From Streptomyces sp. MP131-18 (GTDB lineage Bacteria; Actinomycetota; Actinomycetes; Streptomycetales; Streptomycetaceae), in the NCBI RefSeq assembly GCF_001984575.1, contig NZ_LZNS01000001.1:2838872-2902871 (forward strand): a DNA stretch of 64,000 nt, written 5' to 3'. The notes beneath the pieces are model-generated. The model ran no database searches. It saw only the letters and a list, made by a program, of their open reading frames with translations, and was not told the DNA's origin. How positions within the stretch are numbered: position 1 is the first letter of the stretch; each line of letters opens with the position of its first letter. The position numbers and the translations under genes are program-made. Of the stretch, positions 1 to 8,405 are shown one piece after another.

Positions 1-492
1 CAGGAGGACGTCTCGCTGCCGCTGCGCGCGCCGATCTTCCACGAACAGCACAACGTCGTGGGCGGCGAGTGCTACGAGGCGAACGTCACGCAGTTCGACC
101 CCGAGGAGCTGACCGTCCAGGCCGTCGCTTACGGCGACTTCGAGTTCCGCGGCCTCGACTCGGCCATCCGGTACATGTTCTGCGACGACGACTCGGTGGT
201 GAACGACGGCATCTCGTTCACGCCCGAGCTGTTCGTCGGCACGATCGACATCCGGGAGCCCACGGCGGAGCAGTGCTACGCCGCCGCGCACGATGCGCCG
301 CTGGCCAACCCCGTTCCGCCGGACGACATCCTGCGGGGCAGCAGCCTGTCGGAGGGCATGGGCATCTGCGTGGAGACGGCCACGGGCACGCTCACACTGC
401 TGTGGATCGACCGCGTGGAGGTCAATCCCACCAACCGCGACCTGCCCACCTATGTGACGACCGCGACCCAGTGGAAGCCCAACAACGAGTAA
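1..492 (+). CDS. hypothetical protein, 5'-truncated at window edge
   Basis: The reading frame is open from the first base and ends at the TAA before 493, so the N-terminus lies outside the window. The visible 163 or so residues are acidic and contain four cysteines (in GECYEAN, MFCDDD, EQCYAA and GICVET), which suggests a disulfide-bonded exported domain. I see no membrane segment or catalytic motif in this part. The layout resembles small secreted or septum-associated actinobacterial proteins, but that is only an impression. It converges on the OmpA-domain gene with a 6-base gap. Confidence 0.6.
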   Translation, partial: QEDVSLPLRAPIFHEQHNVVGGECYEANVTQFDPEELTVQAVAYGDFEFRGLDSAIRYMFCDDDSVVNDGISFTPELFVGTIDIREPTAEQCYAAAHDAPLANPVPPDDILRGSSLSEGMGICVETATGTLTLLWIDRVEVNPTNRDLPTYVTTATQWKPNNE

Positions 493-498
493 CGGCTC

Positions 499-1248
499 TC
501 ACTCCTCGGTCGGCCAGGAGATCTCCACCCGGCGGTTGCCCTGCCGGCCCTCCTCCGTGGTGTTGTCGTACAGCGGGTAGTCCTCGCTGTAGCCGCGCAC
601 GTTGAACTGGATCTCGGTCGGATTCTCGATGAGGTCGAGCAGCGCGTCCTGCGTGTTCCAGGCGCGCTCGTCGGACAGCACCCGGCCGCTCTCGTAGCTG
701 CCCTGGTCGTCGGTGAACCCGAAGATGTTGACCTCCGCGGGGCCTGACGCGTCGATCGCGGCGGCCACGTCCTGGAGCGCCGCCTGCGCCTCGTCGCCCA
801 GCTCGGCGCTGCCCTCCGCGAACAGCACGTCGGTCTGGAGCGTGAACTTGTGGGTGCCGCCCGTCCGTTCCTCGCGCTGCTCACCCCCGCCGGCGGGGGC
901 CTGGCCGTCCTCGGCGCCGCCGGTTTCCCCACCGGTTTCCCCACCGGTTTCCCCGCCCGTGTCGCCGCCCGTCGTGCCGCCGCCGGTGGTGGGGTCCTCC
1001 TCGCCGGCCTCGCCGGAGGCCAGGTCCTCGGTGATGAACTTGATGTCGAGCACCCGCGGGTCGGCCAGCGTCGCGCCGTCGCCGAGCATCAGCCCGGCGG
1101 ATTCCGGATCGATCTCGGGCGGCACGGGCTCCACATAGCCCGGCGGGGGGTCGTCCTCGGCCATCGCGGGCGTGCCGAGCGCGATGACGGCCGCGCCGGA
1201 CAGCGCGATCGCACCCACCCGGCAGGAACGGTGCAGTCCGTACGTCAT
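499..1248 (-). CDS. OmpA-family C-terminal domain protein, secreted
   Basis: This 249-residue protein has a signal peptide (about residues 1-30, ending ...GTPAMA), a low-complexity Gly/Thr/Glu linker, and a C-terminal OmpA-like peptidoglycan-binding domain with the pattern DVLFAEGSAEL...FGFTDDQG...LSDERA...GNRRVEI. OmpA domains bind the diaminopimelate of peptidoglycan. In a Gram-positive cell such a protein would sit on the wall rather than in an outer membrane. It follows the lipoprotein gene by 13 bases at the distal end of the Tad operon, so it may anchor the pilus or secretion apparatus to the wall. That role is inferred from position. The fold call is fairly secure. Confidence 0.8.
   Translation of the reverse strand: MTYGLHRSCRVGAIALSGAAVIALGTPAMAEDDPPPGYVEPVPPEIDPESAGLMLGDGATLADPRVLDIKFITEDLASGEAGEEDPTTGGGTTGGDTGGETGGETGGETGGAEDGQAPAGGGEQREERTGGTHKFTLQTDVLFAEGSAELGDEAQAALQDVAAAIDASGPAEVNIFGFTDDQGSYESGRVLSDERAWNTQDALLDLIENPTEIQFNVRGYSEDYPLYDNTTEEGRQGNRRVEISWPTEE
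920..955. repeat. 12-bp tandem repeat coding a TGGE linker
   Basis: Three tandem copies of a 12-bp unit (CCGGTTTCCCCA on the plus strand) encode the repeated Thr-Gly-Gly-Glu linker of the OmpA-domain protein. Such units can change copy number by slippage without breaking the frame, which would vary linker length. Confidence 0.7.
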
Positions 1249-1261
1249 CTCTGCGTTCCCC

Positions 1262-1879
1262 TCAGCGGATCTGGATGGTGGCCGGGGGCATGTTGCCCAC
1301 CTGGAACGAGACTTCGGCGGTCCCCTCCTCGGGCTCGGGGAACTGCGCGAACCACGGCACGGTCGCGCCCGCCTCGATGCCGGTCCCGAAACCCGTGCAC
1401 AGGCAGCGCCCGCTGGTGTCGCGGAGGATCAGGTAGCGCTTGCCCTCCTCGTTGGCCACGACCGAGGCGCCTGCCATGGAGAACCCGTTCTCGGACAGCT
1501 CCCGCTCCGGGCCCGCCCAGCGCGTGGTGAACCAGGTGCCGTCGCCGCCGTTGGTGACGGTCCCCTCGACGGTCAGGAAACCGCCGGCCTCGCGCTCGGC
1601 GCGGGTGATGGCGAGTGTGATGCTCTCCTCGCCGGTCACCTCGGCCAGCAGCTCGGCCGGCTCCTCCTCGTCACCGTCCGGGGTCTCCTCGTCCCCGCCC
1701 TCCCCGCCGTCGGCGTTCGCACCGTCGTCCGGGGTGGCGTCCGCGCTCTCCTCGCTCTCCCGCGCATCACCGTCGTCGTCGCCACCCCCGCCCCCGCAGC
1801 TGGCCACGGCGATCACCAGGGCGGCGCCGAGCGCCACCACGATCAGGATGAGTCGGGACTTGTTCTCACGGAGATCCAT
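1262..1879 (-). CDS. putative lipoprotein of the Tad cluster
   Basis: The 205-residue product begins MDLRENKSRLILIVVALGAA, continues with a hydrophobic stretch, and reaches VASCGGGG, which fits a lipobox with Cys at the lipidation site. A long Asp/Glu-rich spacer follows (about residues 35-75). The C-terminal domain of about 120 residues contains an RCLC motif and looks like a beta-sandwich. It lies between the TadG-like gene and the OmpA-domain gene on the same strand with short gaps, so it is probably in the same transcript. Its function is unknown. A surface-exposed partner of the pilus machinery is a reasonable guess. Confidence 0.7.
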   Translation of the reverse strand: MDLRENKSRLILIVVALGAALVIAVASCGGGGGDDDGDARESEESADATPDDGANADGGEGGDEETPDGDEEEPAELLAEVTGEESITLAITRAEREAGGFLTVEGTVTNGGDGTWFTTRWAGPERELSENGFSMAGASVVANEEGKRYLILRDTSGRCLCTGFGTGIEAGATVPWFAQFPEPEEGTAEVSFQVGNMPPATIQIR

Positions 1880-1915
1880 CGGGCGCCGGTCCTTCGTGCG
1901 TCAGCATGTCGGTGG

Positions 1916-2512
1916 TCAGTCTTCTAGATAGACCCGGAAAAGATCACGAGCTTCGGGCAGGTCTTCATCGTCGGCGGGGTCGAACGACCAGTCCTCCTCC
2001 TCACATTCGAGCTCGACGCGGTCGGACTCCTCGGTCGTCACCTCGCACAGGCCCTCGAGAACGGCGGTCGCCCCGGCGAAGCCGTGCTGCGCCTCGGTGC
2101 CGGGGATCACCGTGTCCCCGACCGTCTCGGTGGTCCGCACGCGCACCGTGTAGCCGGTGCCGCCCTGCGCGAGCCCGCAGTCGTCGACCCCGGCGGCGTT
2201 GCGGCTCGCCAGCCGGGACGCCGACGGGCCGCAGGCCGGGGGCAGGTCCTCCCCGGCCAGGATGTCCTCCAGGTCGGCGTCCTCGTCGGCGTCCTCCCCG
2301 ATGGCATCGAGGAACCTCTCGTACAGGTCGTCCCTGGCCTCCTGGGTCGCGGCCAGCGCCGCGGCGTCCGCGGCCGACTGCCCGCCGCCGCGCAGCACGG
2401 CGGCGCGTGCGAAGACGAAGAAGGTGAAGGCGACCAGCAGCAAGCCGGTCACCATCCATATATACAGCGGGAAAACGGCTCCGGCGTCCCCGCGCGGGCC
2501 GCGGGCGGTCAG
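1916..2512 (-). CDS. TadG/TadE-like pilus assembly protein
   Basis: The N-terminus has the pattern RGDAGAVFPLYIWMVTGLLLVAF followed by AAVLRGGGQSAADAAALAATQEAR, which is typical of actinobacterial TadG-related proteins: one membrane helix, then an Ala-rich amphipathic helix. The rest is an acidic extracellular domain with Cys residues. The only ATG inside the domain (2455) would delete the conserved RGDAGAVFPLYIW segment. A CTG at 2510-2512 overlaps the TGA of the prepilin gene, and I chose it as the probable start. No ATG or GTG lies at a sensible place in between. If only ATG is accepted the gene is 1916-2455. Confidence 0.7.
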   Translation of the reverse strand: MTARGPRGDAGAVFPLYIWMVTGLLLVAFTFFVFARAAVLRGGGQSAADAAALAATQEARDDLYERFLDAIGEDADEDADLEDILAGEDLPPACGPSASRLASRNAAGVDDCGLAQGGTGYTVRVRTTETVGDTVIPGTEAQHGFAGATAVLEGLCEVTTEESDRVELECEEEDWSFDPADDEDLPEARDLFRVYLED

Positions 2513-2712
2513 CCGGAAAGGATTTCGTTGACCGCGTTCTGCACGGCGTCGGCGACCTGATTGTCGATTCCGAGACCCACCACGAGACCCACGATGGACG
2601 CGATCAGCAGCAACAGTCCCGCGTATTCCACGAATCCGGCCCCGCGGTCGGAGTAACGGCCGTGCAGCCGTTCCCCGATGGTGTGTCTCCAGGTCGACAG
2701 CAGCCTGCTCAT
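2509..2712 (-). CDS. small Flp/TadE-type prepilin
   Basis: This 67-residue protein has a basic N-terminus of about 24 residues, then DRGAGFVEYAGLLLLIASIVGLVVGLG and a short polar tail. The Glu five residues into the hydrophobic stretch (GFVEYA) is the hallmark of type IVb prepilins cleaved by a prepilin peptidase. It is therefore the likely structural pilin of the Tad system. The gene is shorter than most callers accept but lies in the operon and overlaps the next gene. No prepilin peptidase gene is visible in this window. The ATG at 2710-2712 follows a GGAGAGGGA-like ribosome site. Confidence 0.8.
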   Translation of the reverse strand: MSRLLSTWRHTIGERLHGRYSDRGAGFVEYAGLLLLIASIVGLVVGLGIDNQVADAVQNAVNEILSG

Positions 2713-3154
2713 GGCGTCCCTCTCCTCCGGCTGACGCCGGTTCAGCCGGCCTCTCCTGGCCCTTGTTCCGGCCCGATATGGGTGTCGGGCGGCAGCTGTG
2801 CCGCAACGGCGCCCGTATGAAGGCGGGATGCACCATGCCCGACCCCCTCCCAGCGGGCCAACGCGTACACCTATCGGCACTGACTGTGCCACAGAGTGCG
2901 CGGCTTGGGCAGAGAGGTCCAGCGGAAGGCGGGGGCAGGGGGCTGCCGTCGACGGCTGGGCGCACCCCTCCCGTGCGCGCGCATGAGGCACCGTGCCCAT
3001 CGGCCGGGGAACCGAAACCACAGGGGCGGGAACGTTATACGCCCCGCCGCCCGGCCGCCCGCCGCGGCCTCGAACGCGCTCCCGGCGGGCGGTGGCGGTG
3101 CCGGAAGGGCGCGCGGGGCGCGCGCTCGCGGGCCCCGCGCCCGGCCCACGCCGG
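2713..3154. other. intergenic region inside the Tad cluster
   Basis: About 440 bases separate tadC from the prepilin gene. Open frames here on both strands are Pro/Arg/Ala-rich composition shadows. The gap probably holds a separate promoter for the abundant prepilin transcript, as in other Tad loci, but I could not pick a convincing -35/-10 pair. I see no terminator hairpin or repeat. Confidence 0.4.
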
Positions 3155-4045
3155 TCAGTCGCCGTCGAGGATGCCGGTGAAGTCCGTTCCCGAACCGAGG
3201 ATCATGCCGGTGACGATGATGATCATGGTGGCCGGGACCATGAACACCAGCGTGGCCAGCGTCGCCATCGGTATGGCGCGGGCCGCGCGGCGGCGCGCGT
3301 TCTGGGCGTCGGTGCGACGCATGTCACGGGCGATCTGGATGAGCGTCTCGGCAATCGGGGCACCCAGCTCCTCGCCCTGCTGGAGCGCGGTGACGAACTG
3401 GTTGACCGGCTCCGAGTCGTTGCGGCGGCGCAGCTCGTCGAACGCCTGGCGGCGCGAGACGCCCATGTCCATCTGCCGAAGGGCGATGCGGATCTCGTCC
3501 GCCCACGGCCCCTCGTAGCGGGCCGAGACCCGGTCCAGGGCCTGGCGGAAGCCGAGCCCGGCGGAGACGACGACGGCCAGCACGTCGAGGAAATCGGGCA
3601 GGGTGCGGTCGATGACGTCGCGCCGCGACCTGATGCCCTGCCAGATGGCGGCATCCGCGGCGAACGCGCCGAAGGCCAGGCCGAACAGCGAGAAGAACGG
3701 CCAGCCCGCGCTGAAGAAGACGACGGCGGTCAGCAGCCCGAACGCGCCGTACACCGCGCGCCGGGCGGCGTACCTGTCGATCGTCAGACCGTCCGGGTTG
3801 CCCGCCTGGTCGATCCTGCGCCGCTTGCGGTTCACGTTCCGCCGGCCCATCAGCCGCAGCACCAGCGGCGCGAAGCGCATGCCGAGCCGGTCGACGGCGG
3901 AGCCCGCCGTCGAGACGCGGGACGAGCCGACCTCCAGCGCGAGCGCGAGGTCGGCGGGCAGCGGCGTGCCGGAGCGCAGCAGGCGGACGGCGACGAGGAT
4001 GCCGAAAACGGCGGCACCCATGGCGAGTCCGAGCAGCAGTCCCAC
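3155..4045 (-). CDS. tadC: type II secretion system F family protein, TadC-like
   Basis: The 296-residue integral membrane protein has an N-terminal helix (residues 1-22), a central pair of helices (about 95-135), the cytoplasmic T2SSF domain with DFLDVLAVVVSAGLGFRQALDRV and LRQMDMGVSRRQAFDELRRR, and a C-terminal helix (VFMVPATMIIIVTGMIL). TadC pairs with TadB to form the inner-membrane platform on which the TadA ATPase acts. It lies 18 bases downstream of tadB on the same strand. Length and topology match the family. Confidence 0.88.
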   Translation of the reverse strand: MGLLLGLAMGAAVFGILVAVRLLRSGTPLPADLALALEVGSSRVSTAGSAVDRLGMRFAPLVLRLMGRRNVNRKRRRIDQAGNPDGLTIDRYAARRAVYGAFGLLTAVVFFSAGWPFFSLFGLAFGAFAADAAIWQGIRSRRDVIDRTLPDFLDVLAVVVSAGLGFRQALDRVSARYEGPWADEIRIALRQMDMGVSRRQAFDELRRRNDSEPVNQFVTALQQGEELGAPIAETLIQIARDMRRTDAQNARRRAARAIPMATLATLVFMVPATMIIIVTGMILGSGTDFTGILDGD

Positions 4046-4063
4046 GGTGGCCTCCTGGGTGGG

Positions 4064-5026
4064 CTAGACGTCGATGCGGCCGAAGCGGCGCACGACGACG
4101 AATCCGACGATGTAGAGGCCGAGGGCCACGAGCATGGCGATCTGGCCGCCGGGGCTGCCGGTGACGCGGCCGAGGGCGCCGGGGGACATGGCGTTGATCA
4201 TCAGCAGCGCGCCGAGGCCGAGCAGTGGGACGGTCACGGCGGTGGCGTTGATCTCGGCGAGCATGGTGCGCACCTCGCGGCGGGTCTCCTTGCGCTCCTC
4301 CAGCGTCGAGGTGAGGTTGCGCAGCGAGGCGACGATGGTGCCGCCGGCCCTGTTGGCCAGGATGAGGGTGGTGACCAGCACGTTCAGCTCGCGGGACGGC
4401 AGCCGCTCGCCCAGCTCGTTCAGTGCCTCCTCCAGGGAACGGCCCACGGCCAGCTGGTTGGCGACGGTGCTCAGCTCGGCACCGGCCGGGTCGTCCATCT
4501 CCTCGGCGGCCATGGACAGCGCGGTGCGCATGGCCAGTCCCGCCGCGGTGCCGTTGGCGATCAGCCGGGCCAGCTCGGGCAGTTGGCTGATGAACCGTTC
4601 GGTGCGCCTGGCGCGCTGCCAGTTGAGGAAGACGTTGCTGCCCCACACCCCCGCGGCGGCGAAGACCGGGCCGAAGAACGGCGCGAGCACCGCGGAGCCG
4701 ATCAGCCAGAGCGCGGCGACGGAGGCGAGGGCGTAGGCGGCGTACTCGCCGACGGTGAGGTCCAGGCCCGTGGACTGGAGCTTCAGCCGCAGGCGGCGCC
4801 CCGGCTCGGTGCCGCGCAGCCGGCGGTCGAGTGCGTCGAAGCGGCGTTTGCGGCCGGGCGGGCCCGGCAGGGCGGCGGCCTGGAGCGGCCCCTCGTCGGG
4901 GCCCGCGAGGCGCCGCACGAGGGCCCGCCGCTGGGCCCGGCCGCCGGCGTAGACGTGGAAACCGGCGACCGCGCACACGAGGGCGAGGAGGGCGAGGCCG
5001 GTCGCCAGGAGGGAGAGGTTGCCCAT
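4064..5026 (-). CDS. tadB: type II secretion system F family protein, TadB-like
   Basis: This 320-residue protein has an N-terminal helix, a basic cytoplasmic segment, two central helices (about residues 115-150), a T2SSF domain (FISQLPELARLIANGTAAGLAMRTAL...GRSLEEALNELGERLP...) and two C-terminal helices. It is the larger partner of the TadB/TadC platform of Tad/Flp pili. The start lies two bases after the tadA stop, so the genes are translationally coupled. The family call is secure. The B-versus-C assignment rests on length and gene order. Confidence 0.88.
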   Translation of the reverse strand: MGNLSLLATGLALLALVCAVAGFHVYAGGRAQRRALVRRLAGPDEGPLQAAALPGPPGRKRRFDALDRRLRGTEPGRRLRLKLQSTGLDLTVGEYAAYALASVAALWLIGSAVLAPFFGPVFAAAGVWGSNVFLNWQRARRTERFISQLPELARLIANGTAAGLAMRTALSMAAEEMDDPAGAELSTVANQLAVGRSLEEALNELGERLPSRELNVLVTTLILANRAGGTIVASLRNLTSTLEERKETRREVRTMLAEINATAVTVPLLGLGALLMINAMSPGALGRVTGSPGGQIAMLVALGLYIVGFVVVRRFGRIDV

Positions 5027-5028
5027 GG

Positions 5029-6369
5029 TCAGCTCGCCTCGCGGGTGGTGAGGTGGGAGTCGTCCAGGTGGACGCCGAATGCCTGCGGGATCTGCTCGCC
5101 CGCCAGGTAGAGCCGGTCGGCGACGGCCCGCGGGATCGGGTGGTGGCGGAAGCGGCCGTGCACCCGGCCGTCGGTGGTCATCGGCTCGGCGCGGAACTCG
5201 GCGACGGTGGCGATGCGGAACGATTCGCGGCCGTGCGAGGCCAGTACGGCGATCTCGGCGAGGCGGCGGCAGCCGTCGGGGTGGCGGACGAGCTGGACCA
5301 GGATGTCGACGGCGCTGTTGATCTGGTCGCGCAGCGCCTCGAAGGGGACCTGGAGTTCGGACATCGAGGCCAGGGTCTGGAGGCGCAGCAGCGCGTCCTC
5401 GGCGCTGTTGGCGTGGACGGTGGCCAGCGAGCCGTCGTGGCCGGTCGACATGGCCTGGAGCATGTCGAGGGTTTCGCCGCCGCGGACCTCGCCGACGATG
5501 ATGCGGTCGGGGCGCATGCGCAGGGAGTTGCGTACGAGGTCGCGGATGGTGACCTCGCCCTTGTTCTCGATGTTGGGCGGCCGGGATTCGAGGCGGATGA
5601 CGTGGCTCTGCTGGAGCTGGAGTTCGGCGGCGTCCTCGACGGTGACGATGCGTTCGCCCTCGGGGATCAGGCCGCTGAGGGCGTTGAGCAGGGTGGTCTT
5701 TCCGGAGCCGGTGCCGCCGGAGACGATGATGTTGAACTTGGCGCGCACCAGGCCGGAGAGCAGCATCACCAGGTGCTCGTCGAGGGTGCCGAAGCCGATC
5801 AGCTCGGGGAGCGTGTAGACGCGGGGGAAGCGGCGGATGGTGAGGGTGGCGCCGCTGAGGGCGAGCGGCGGGATGATGACGTTGACGCGTTCCCCGGTGG
5901 GCAGCCGCGCGTCGACCATCGGATTGGACTCGTCGACGCGGCGGTTGACCGTGGAGACGATGCGTTCGATCGTCTGCATCAGCTGTTCCTCGGAGGCGAA
6001 CCGCAGGGGCAGCCGTTCGACGCGTCCGCCGCGTTCGACGTAGATCTGGTCGGGGCCGTTGACCATGATCTCGGTGATGGAGGCGTCTTCGAGCAGCGGT
6101 TCGAGGATGCCGAGCCCGAGGGCCTCGTCGACGACGCGGCGGATGAGGAGGGCGCGCTGCTGCGTGGAGAGCACCGGGCCCTCGCGGCTGAGGATGTGGC
6201 CGAGGACGCGTTCGAGCCGGTCGCGGCGCTCGTTCAGGTCCAGGGAGGACATCTCGGCGAGGTCGATCTCCTCAAGCAGCTTGGCGCGGTAGGTCGCGAC
6301 GAGCCGCCCGTCGCCCGGTCCCGCGGCGGCGGGCCGGTCGGGGGCGTTGACGCGGGACTTCAGGCCCAT
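5029..6369 (-). CDS. tadA: CpaF/TadA-family pilus assembly ATPase
   Basis: The 446-residue secretion ATPase has the family features in order: an N-terminal all-alpha region, the NTD motif with IMVNGPDQIYVERGG, Walker A GGTGSGKTT (about residues 218-226), an Asp box with VTVEDAAELQL, and Walker B RPDRIIVGEVRGGE (about 286-299), then the His-box region GHDGSLATVHANSAEDAL. It powers pilin polymerisation as a cytoplasmic hexamer docked on TadB/TadC. It lies between the TadE-like genes and tadB with tight spacing. Confidence 0.93.
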   Translation of the reverse strand: MGLKSRVNAPDRPAAAGPGDGRLVATYRAKLLEEIDLAEMSSLDLNERRDRLERVLGHILSREGPVLSTQQRALLIRRVVDEALGLGILEPLLEDASITEIMVNGPDQIYVERGGRVERLPLRFASEEQLMQTIERIVSTVNRRVDESNPMVDARLPTGERVNVIIPPLALSGATLTIRRFPRVYTLPELIGFGTLDEHLVMLLSGLVRAKFNIIVSGGTGSGKTTLLNALSGLIPEGERIVTVEDAAELQLQQSHVIRLESRPPNIENKGEVTIRDLVRNSLRMRPDRIIVGEVRGGETLDMLQAMSTGHDGSLATVHANSAEDALLRLQTLASMSELQVPFEALRDQINSAVDILVQLVRHPDGCRRLAEIAVLASHGRESFRIATVAEFRAEPMTTDGRVHGRFRHHPIPRAVADRLYLAGEQIPQAFGVHLDDSHLTTREAS

Positions 6370-6394
6370 CGCTCGCTCCTTCAGCTCGGTTGTC

Positions 6395-6787
6395 TCAGTC
6401 GCACGGCATGGTCACGGTCCTGCTGACCTCGCCGAACCCGTCGATGAACGGCAGCACGGAGCGCACGTTCACGTTGGCCGTGACGCTGGCCTCCTCGCCG
6501 CACAGCGCGACGGGGTCGAACGTGACGGTCAGCCAGTCGCTGACGGCGGCCTCGCCCGCGGCTCGCCACTGGTCCTCGATCTCCTCCTGGGCGGCGGTCC
6601 GCGCGGCGGCGCGGGCCGCGGAGCCCGCCTGCTGGGCGGCATACCCGGCGATGCCGAGCTGAAGCCCGGCCAGCGCGACGAGGACCAGCAGCGGCAGCCA
6701 GCCGGCGAACTCGACGGCGGTCACGCCCGCGTCGCGCGGCAGTTCCTCGCCGTCCCGCCCGGTCCGCTCCTCCGCGTCGCGCCTCAT
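6395..6787 (-). CDS. TadE-family pilus assembly protein
   Basis: The 130-residue product has a charged N-terminus, then DAGVTAVEFAGWLPLLVLVALAG, a single membrane helix with the conserved VEFA Glu, followed by AAQQAGSAARAAARTAAQEE. That is the standard TadE layout of a prepilin-like pseudopilin. A C-terminal domain with two Cys residues follows. The ATG at 6785-6787 overlaps the stop of the preceding TadE gene (ATGA), which decides the start. It precedes tadA. Confidence 0.85.
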   Translation of the reverse strand: MRRDAEERTGRDGEELPRDAGVTAVEFAGWLPLLVLVALAGLQLGIAGYAAQQAGSAARAAARTAAQEEIEDQWRAAGEAAVSDWLTVTFDPVALCGEEASVTANVNVRSVLPFIDGFGEVSRTVTMPCD

Positions 6788-7170
6788 CGTTCCCTGTTCT
6801 CCTCCGCCGCGCCGGCGCTGCCGGAGATGGTCATGGGGAGGTTCAGCGCGCCGGGAAAGAGCACGGGGACTTGCAGGTCGACGTGCGCGACGCGGACGTT
6901 GCCCTCCAGCGGGCAGGAGACGTCGGCCGACCAGGCGCCCGGCAGGCCCTCGGTGGCCGCGGCCACGCAGGCGCCCTCGGCGTCGCCTTCGGCCGCGGCG
7001 GCGGCGCGGGCGGCCTGGTCGGCCGCGTTGCCCGCGAGGGAGAAGGTGTAGCCGATGAGGATGCACTGCCAGATCACGGCCATCATCACCAGGATCAGCG
7101 GGAAGAGCCCGGCGAACTCGACGAACAGCGCACCCCGGTCGCGGTCCTGACCGGTCAGCCGCGCCCTCAT
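6784..7170 (-). CDS. TadE-family pilus assembly protein
   Basis: This 128-residue protein carries DRGALFVEFAGLFPLILVMMAVI, a TadE/pseudopilin helix with the conserved Glu, then AGNAADQAARAAAAAEGDAE and a small domain with two Cys (ACVAA and VSCPL). The ATG at 7168-7170 overlaps the stop of the TadZ-like gene (ATGA), and its own stop overlaps the start of the next TadE gene. Three genes in a row are therefore translationally coupled. Paired TadE genes are normal in these loci and are thought to form a minor-pilin complex. Confidence 0.85.
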   Translation of the reverse strand: MRARLTGQDRDRGALFVEFAGLFPLILVMMAVIWQCILIGYTFSLAGNAADQAARAAAAAEGDAEGACVAAATEGLPGAWSADVSCPLEGNVRVAHVDLQVPVLFPGALNLPMTISGSAGAAEENRER

Positions 7171-8390
7171 GACCGCCTGCCGCGGCGTCTGCCGCCCGAG
7201 GCGGCGGGCTCGGGGGCGGTCAGGCCCAGTTCCGCGGCGACGGCCCACATCGCACGGCGCACCTGGCTGCGCCCGTCGAGGTCCTGGATGCGGCCGGCGT
7301 CCTGTGCCTCCTGCAGTTCGCGGAAACCGGCCGGGATCACGCCGCGCGCGACGTGGGTGCCGGTGATCCGGGCGATCAGCTGCGGCTGGATGGCGCTGGA
7401 ACGGCCGTGGCGGTTGACGACGGTGAGGGTGTCGGCGGCCTTGCGGATGCGGAGCCGGTCCCACATGCGCACCATGCGGTTGACGGCACGTACGGAGATG
7501 ACGTCGGGGGTGGTGACGAGGACGGCGACGTCCGCCATTTCGACGGCCGCCGCGTTGGCGCTGTTCATGTGGGCGCCGCAGTCCACGACGACGATGTCGT
7601 AGCGGGACCTGACGGCGGTCAGCAACTGCCGCGCGGTGGCCTCGCTGACGTCCTCGCCGCGTTCCCCCTCGGCGGGCGCGATCAGCATGGACAGGCCGGT
7701 CTCGTGCACGAAGACGGCCTCGGTGAGCACCTGCGGGGAGATGTCCTGGATGCCGGCGAGGTCGGCGACGGAACGGCGGAACTGCACGTCGAAATACGAT
7801 CCGACGTCGCCGCACACCAGGTCGAGGTCGATCAGGACAGCGCCGCGTTCGAACGGCCCGGCGGTCTGGGCGGCCAGCGCCAGTTGGGTCGCGAGCAGGG
7901 TCGCGCCGACGCCGCCCTTCGCGCCGGACACGGTGATGATGCGACCGCCGGGACCGGCCGGGATCTCCTCGCCCGCGCCGAGGTGGCGGCGCATCCCGGC
8001 GGCCCACTGCGCGGCGGCGGAGACGCGGGCGGCCAGTTCGTCGTAGGACAGGGGCATGCCGACCAGGCCGCGTGCCCCGGCATCCATGGCCGCCGAGTAC
8101 AGCCCGGCGGTCGGGTCGGCGGAGACCAGGACGACGCCGACGGCGGGGAAGCGGAGGGCGACCTCGCGGATCAGCTCCAGGGCGGGCAGCGGCCCCATGT
8201 GTTCGTGGACGACGACCACGTCCGGGAGTTCGGCGACCGACTGGTGGGTGAGCGCCGCGAGGGTGTCGAGGAGCGCGGTGGAGTCGGGGACGGAGCGCAG
8301 CGGCTCGCTGTCGGGGAGCTGGCTGAGCAGGGTGATCAGGGAGCGGGCGGTGTCGGGATCGCCCACCGCGGGCAGAATGCGCGTCGTCAT
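7167..8390 (-). CDS. CpaE/TadZ-like ATPase
   Basis: The 407-residue protein has an N-terminal receiver-like domain (about residues 1-135, with DVVVVHEHMGP and the GARGLVGMPLSYDEL segment) and a MinD/ParA-type ATPase domain. The deviant Walker A is SGAKGGVGAT (about 150-160), followed by LIDLDLVCGDVGSYF and the Walker B-like YDIVVVDCGAHMN. TadZ/CpaE proteins localise the Tad machine in the cell. The TGA overlaps the next gene by four bases. The C-terminus is rich in Arg. Confidence 0.87.
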   Translation of the reverse strand: MTTRILPAVGDPDTARSLITLLSQLPDSEPLRSVPDSTALLDTLAALTHQSVAELPDVVVVHEHMGPLPALELIREVALRFPAVGVVLVSADPTAGLYSAAMDAGARGLVGMPLSYDELAARVSAAAQWAAGMRRHLGAGEEIPAGPGGRIITVSGAKGGVGATLLATQLALAAQTAGPFERGAVLIDLDLVCGDVGSYFDVQFRRSVADLAGIQDISPQVLTEAVFVHETGLSMLIAPAEGERGEDVSEATARQLLTAVRSRYDIVVVDCGAHMNSANAAAVEMADVAVLVTTPDVISVRAVNRMVRMWDRLRIRKAADTLTVVNRHGRSSAIQPQLIARITGTHVARGVIPAGFRELQEAQDAGRIQDLDGRSQVRRAMWAVAAELGLTAPEPAASGGRRRGRRS

Positions 8391-8405
8391 CGGGTCCCCT
8401 GCTTC

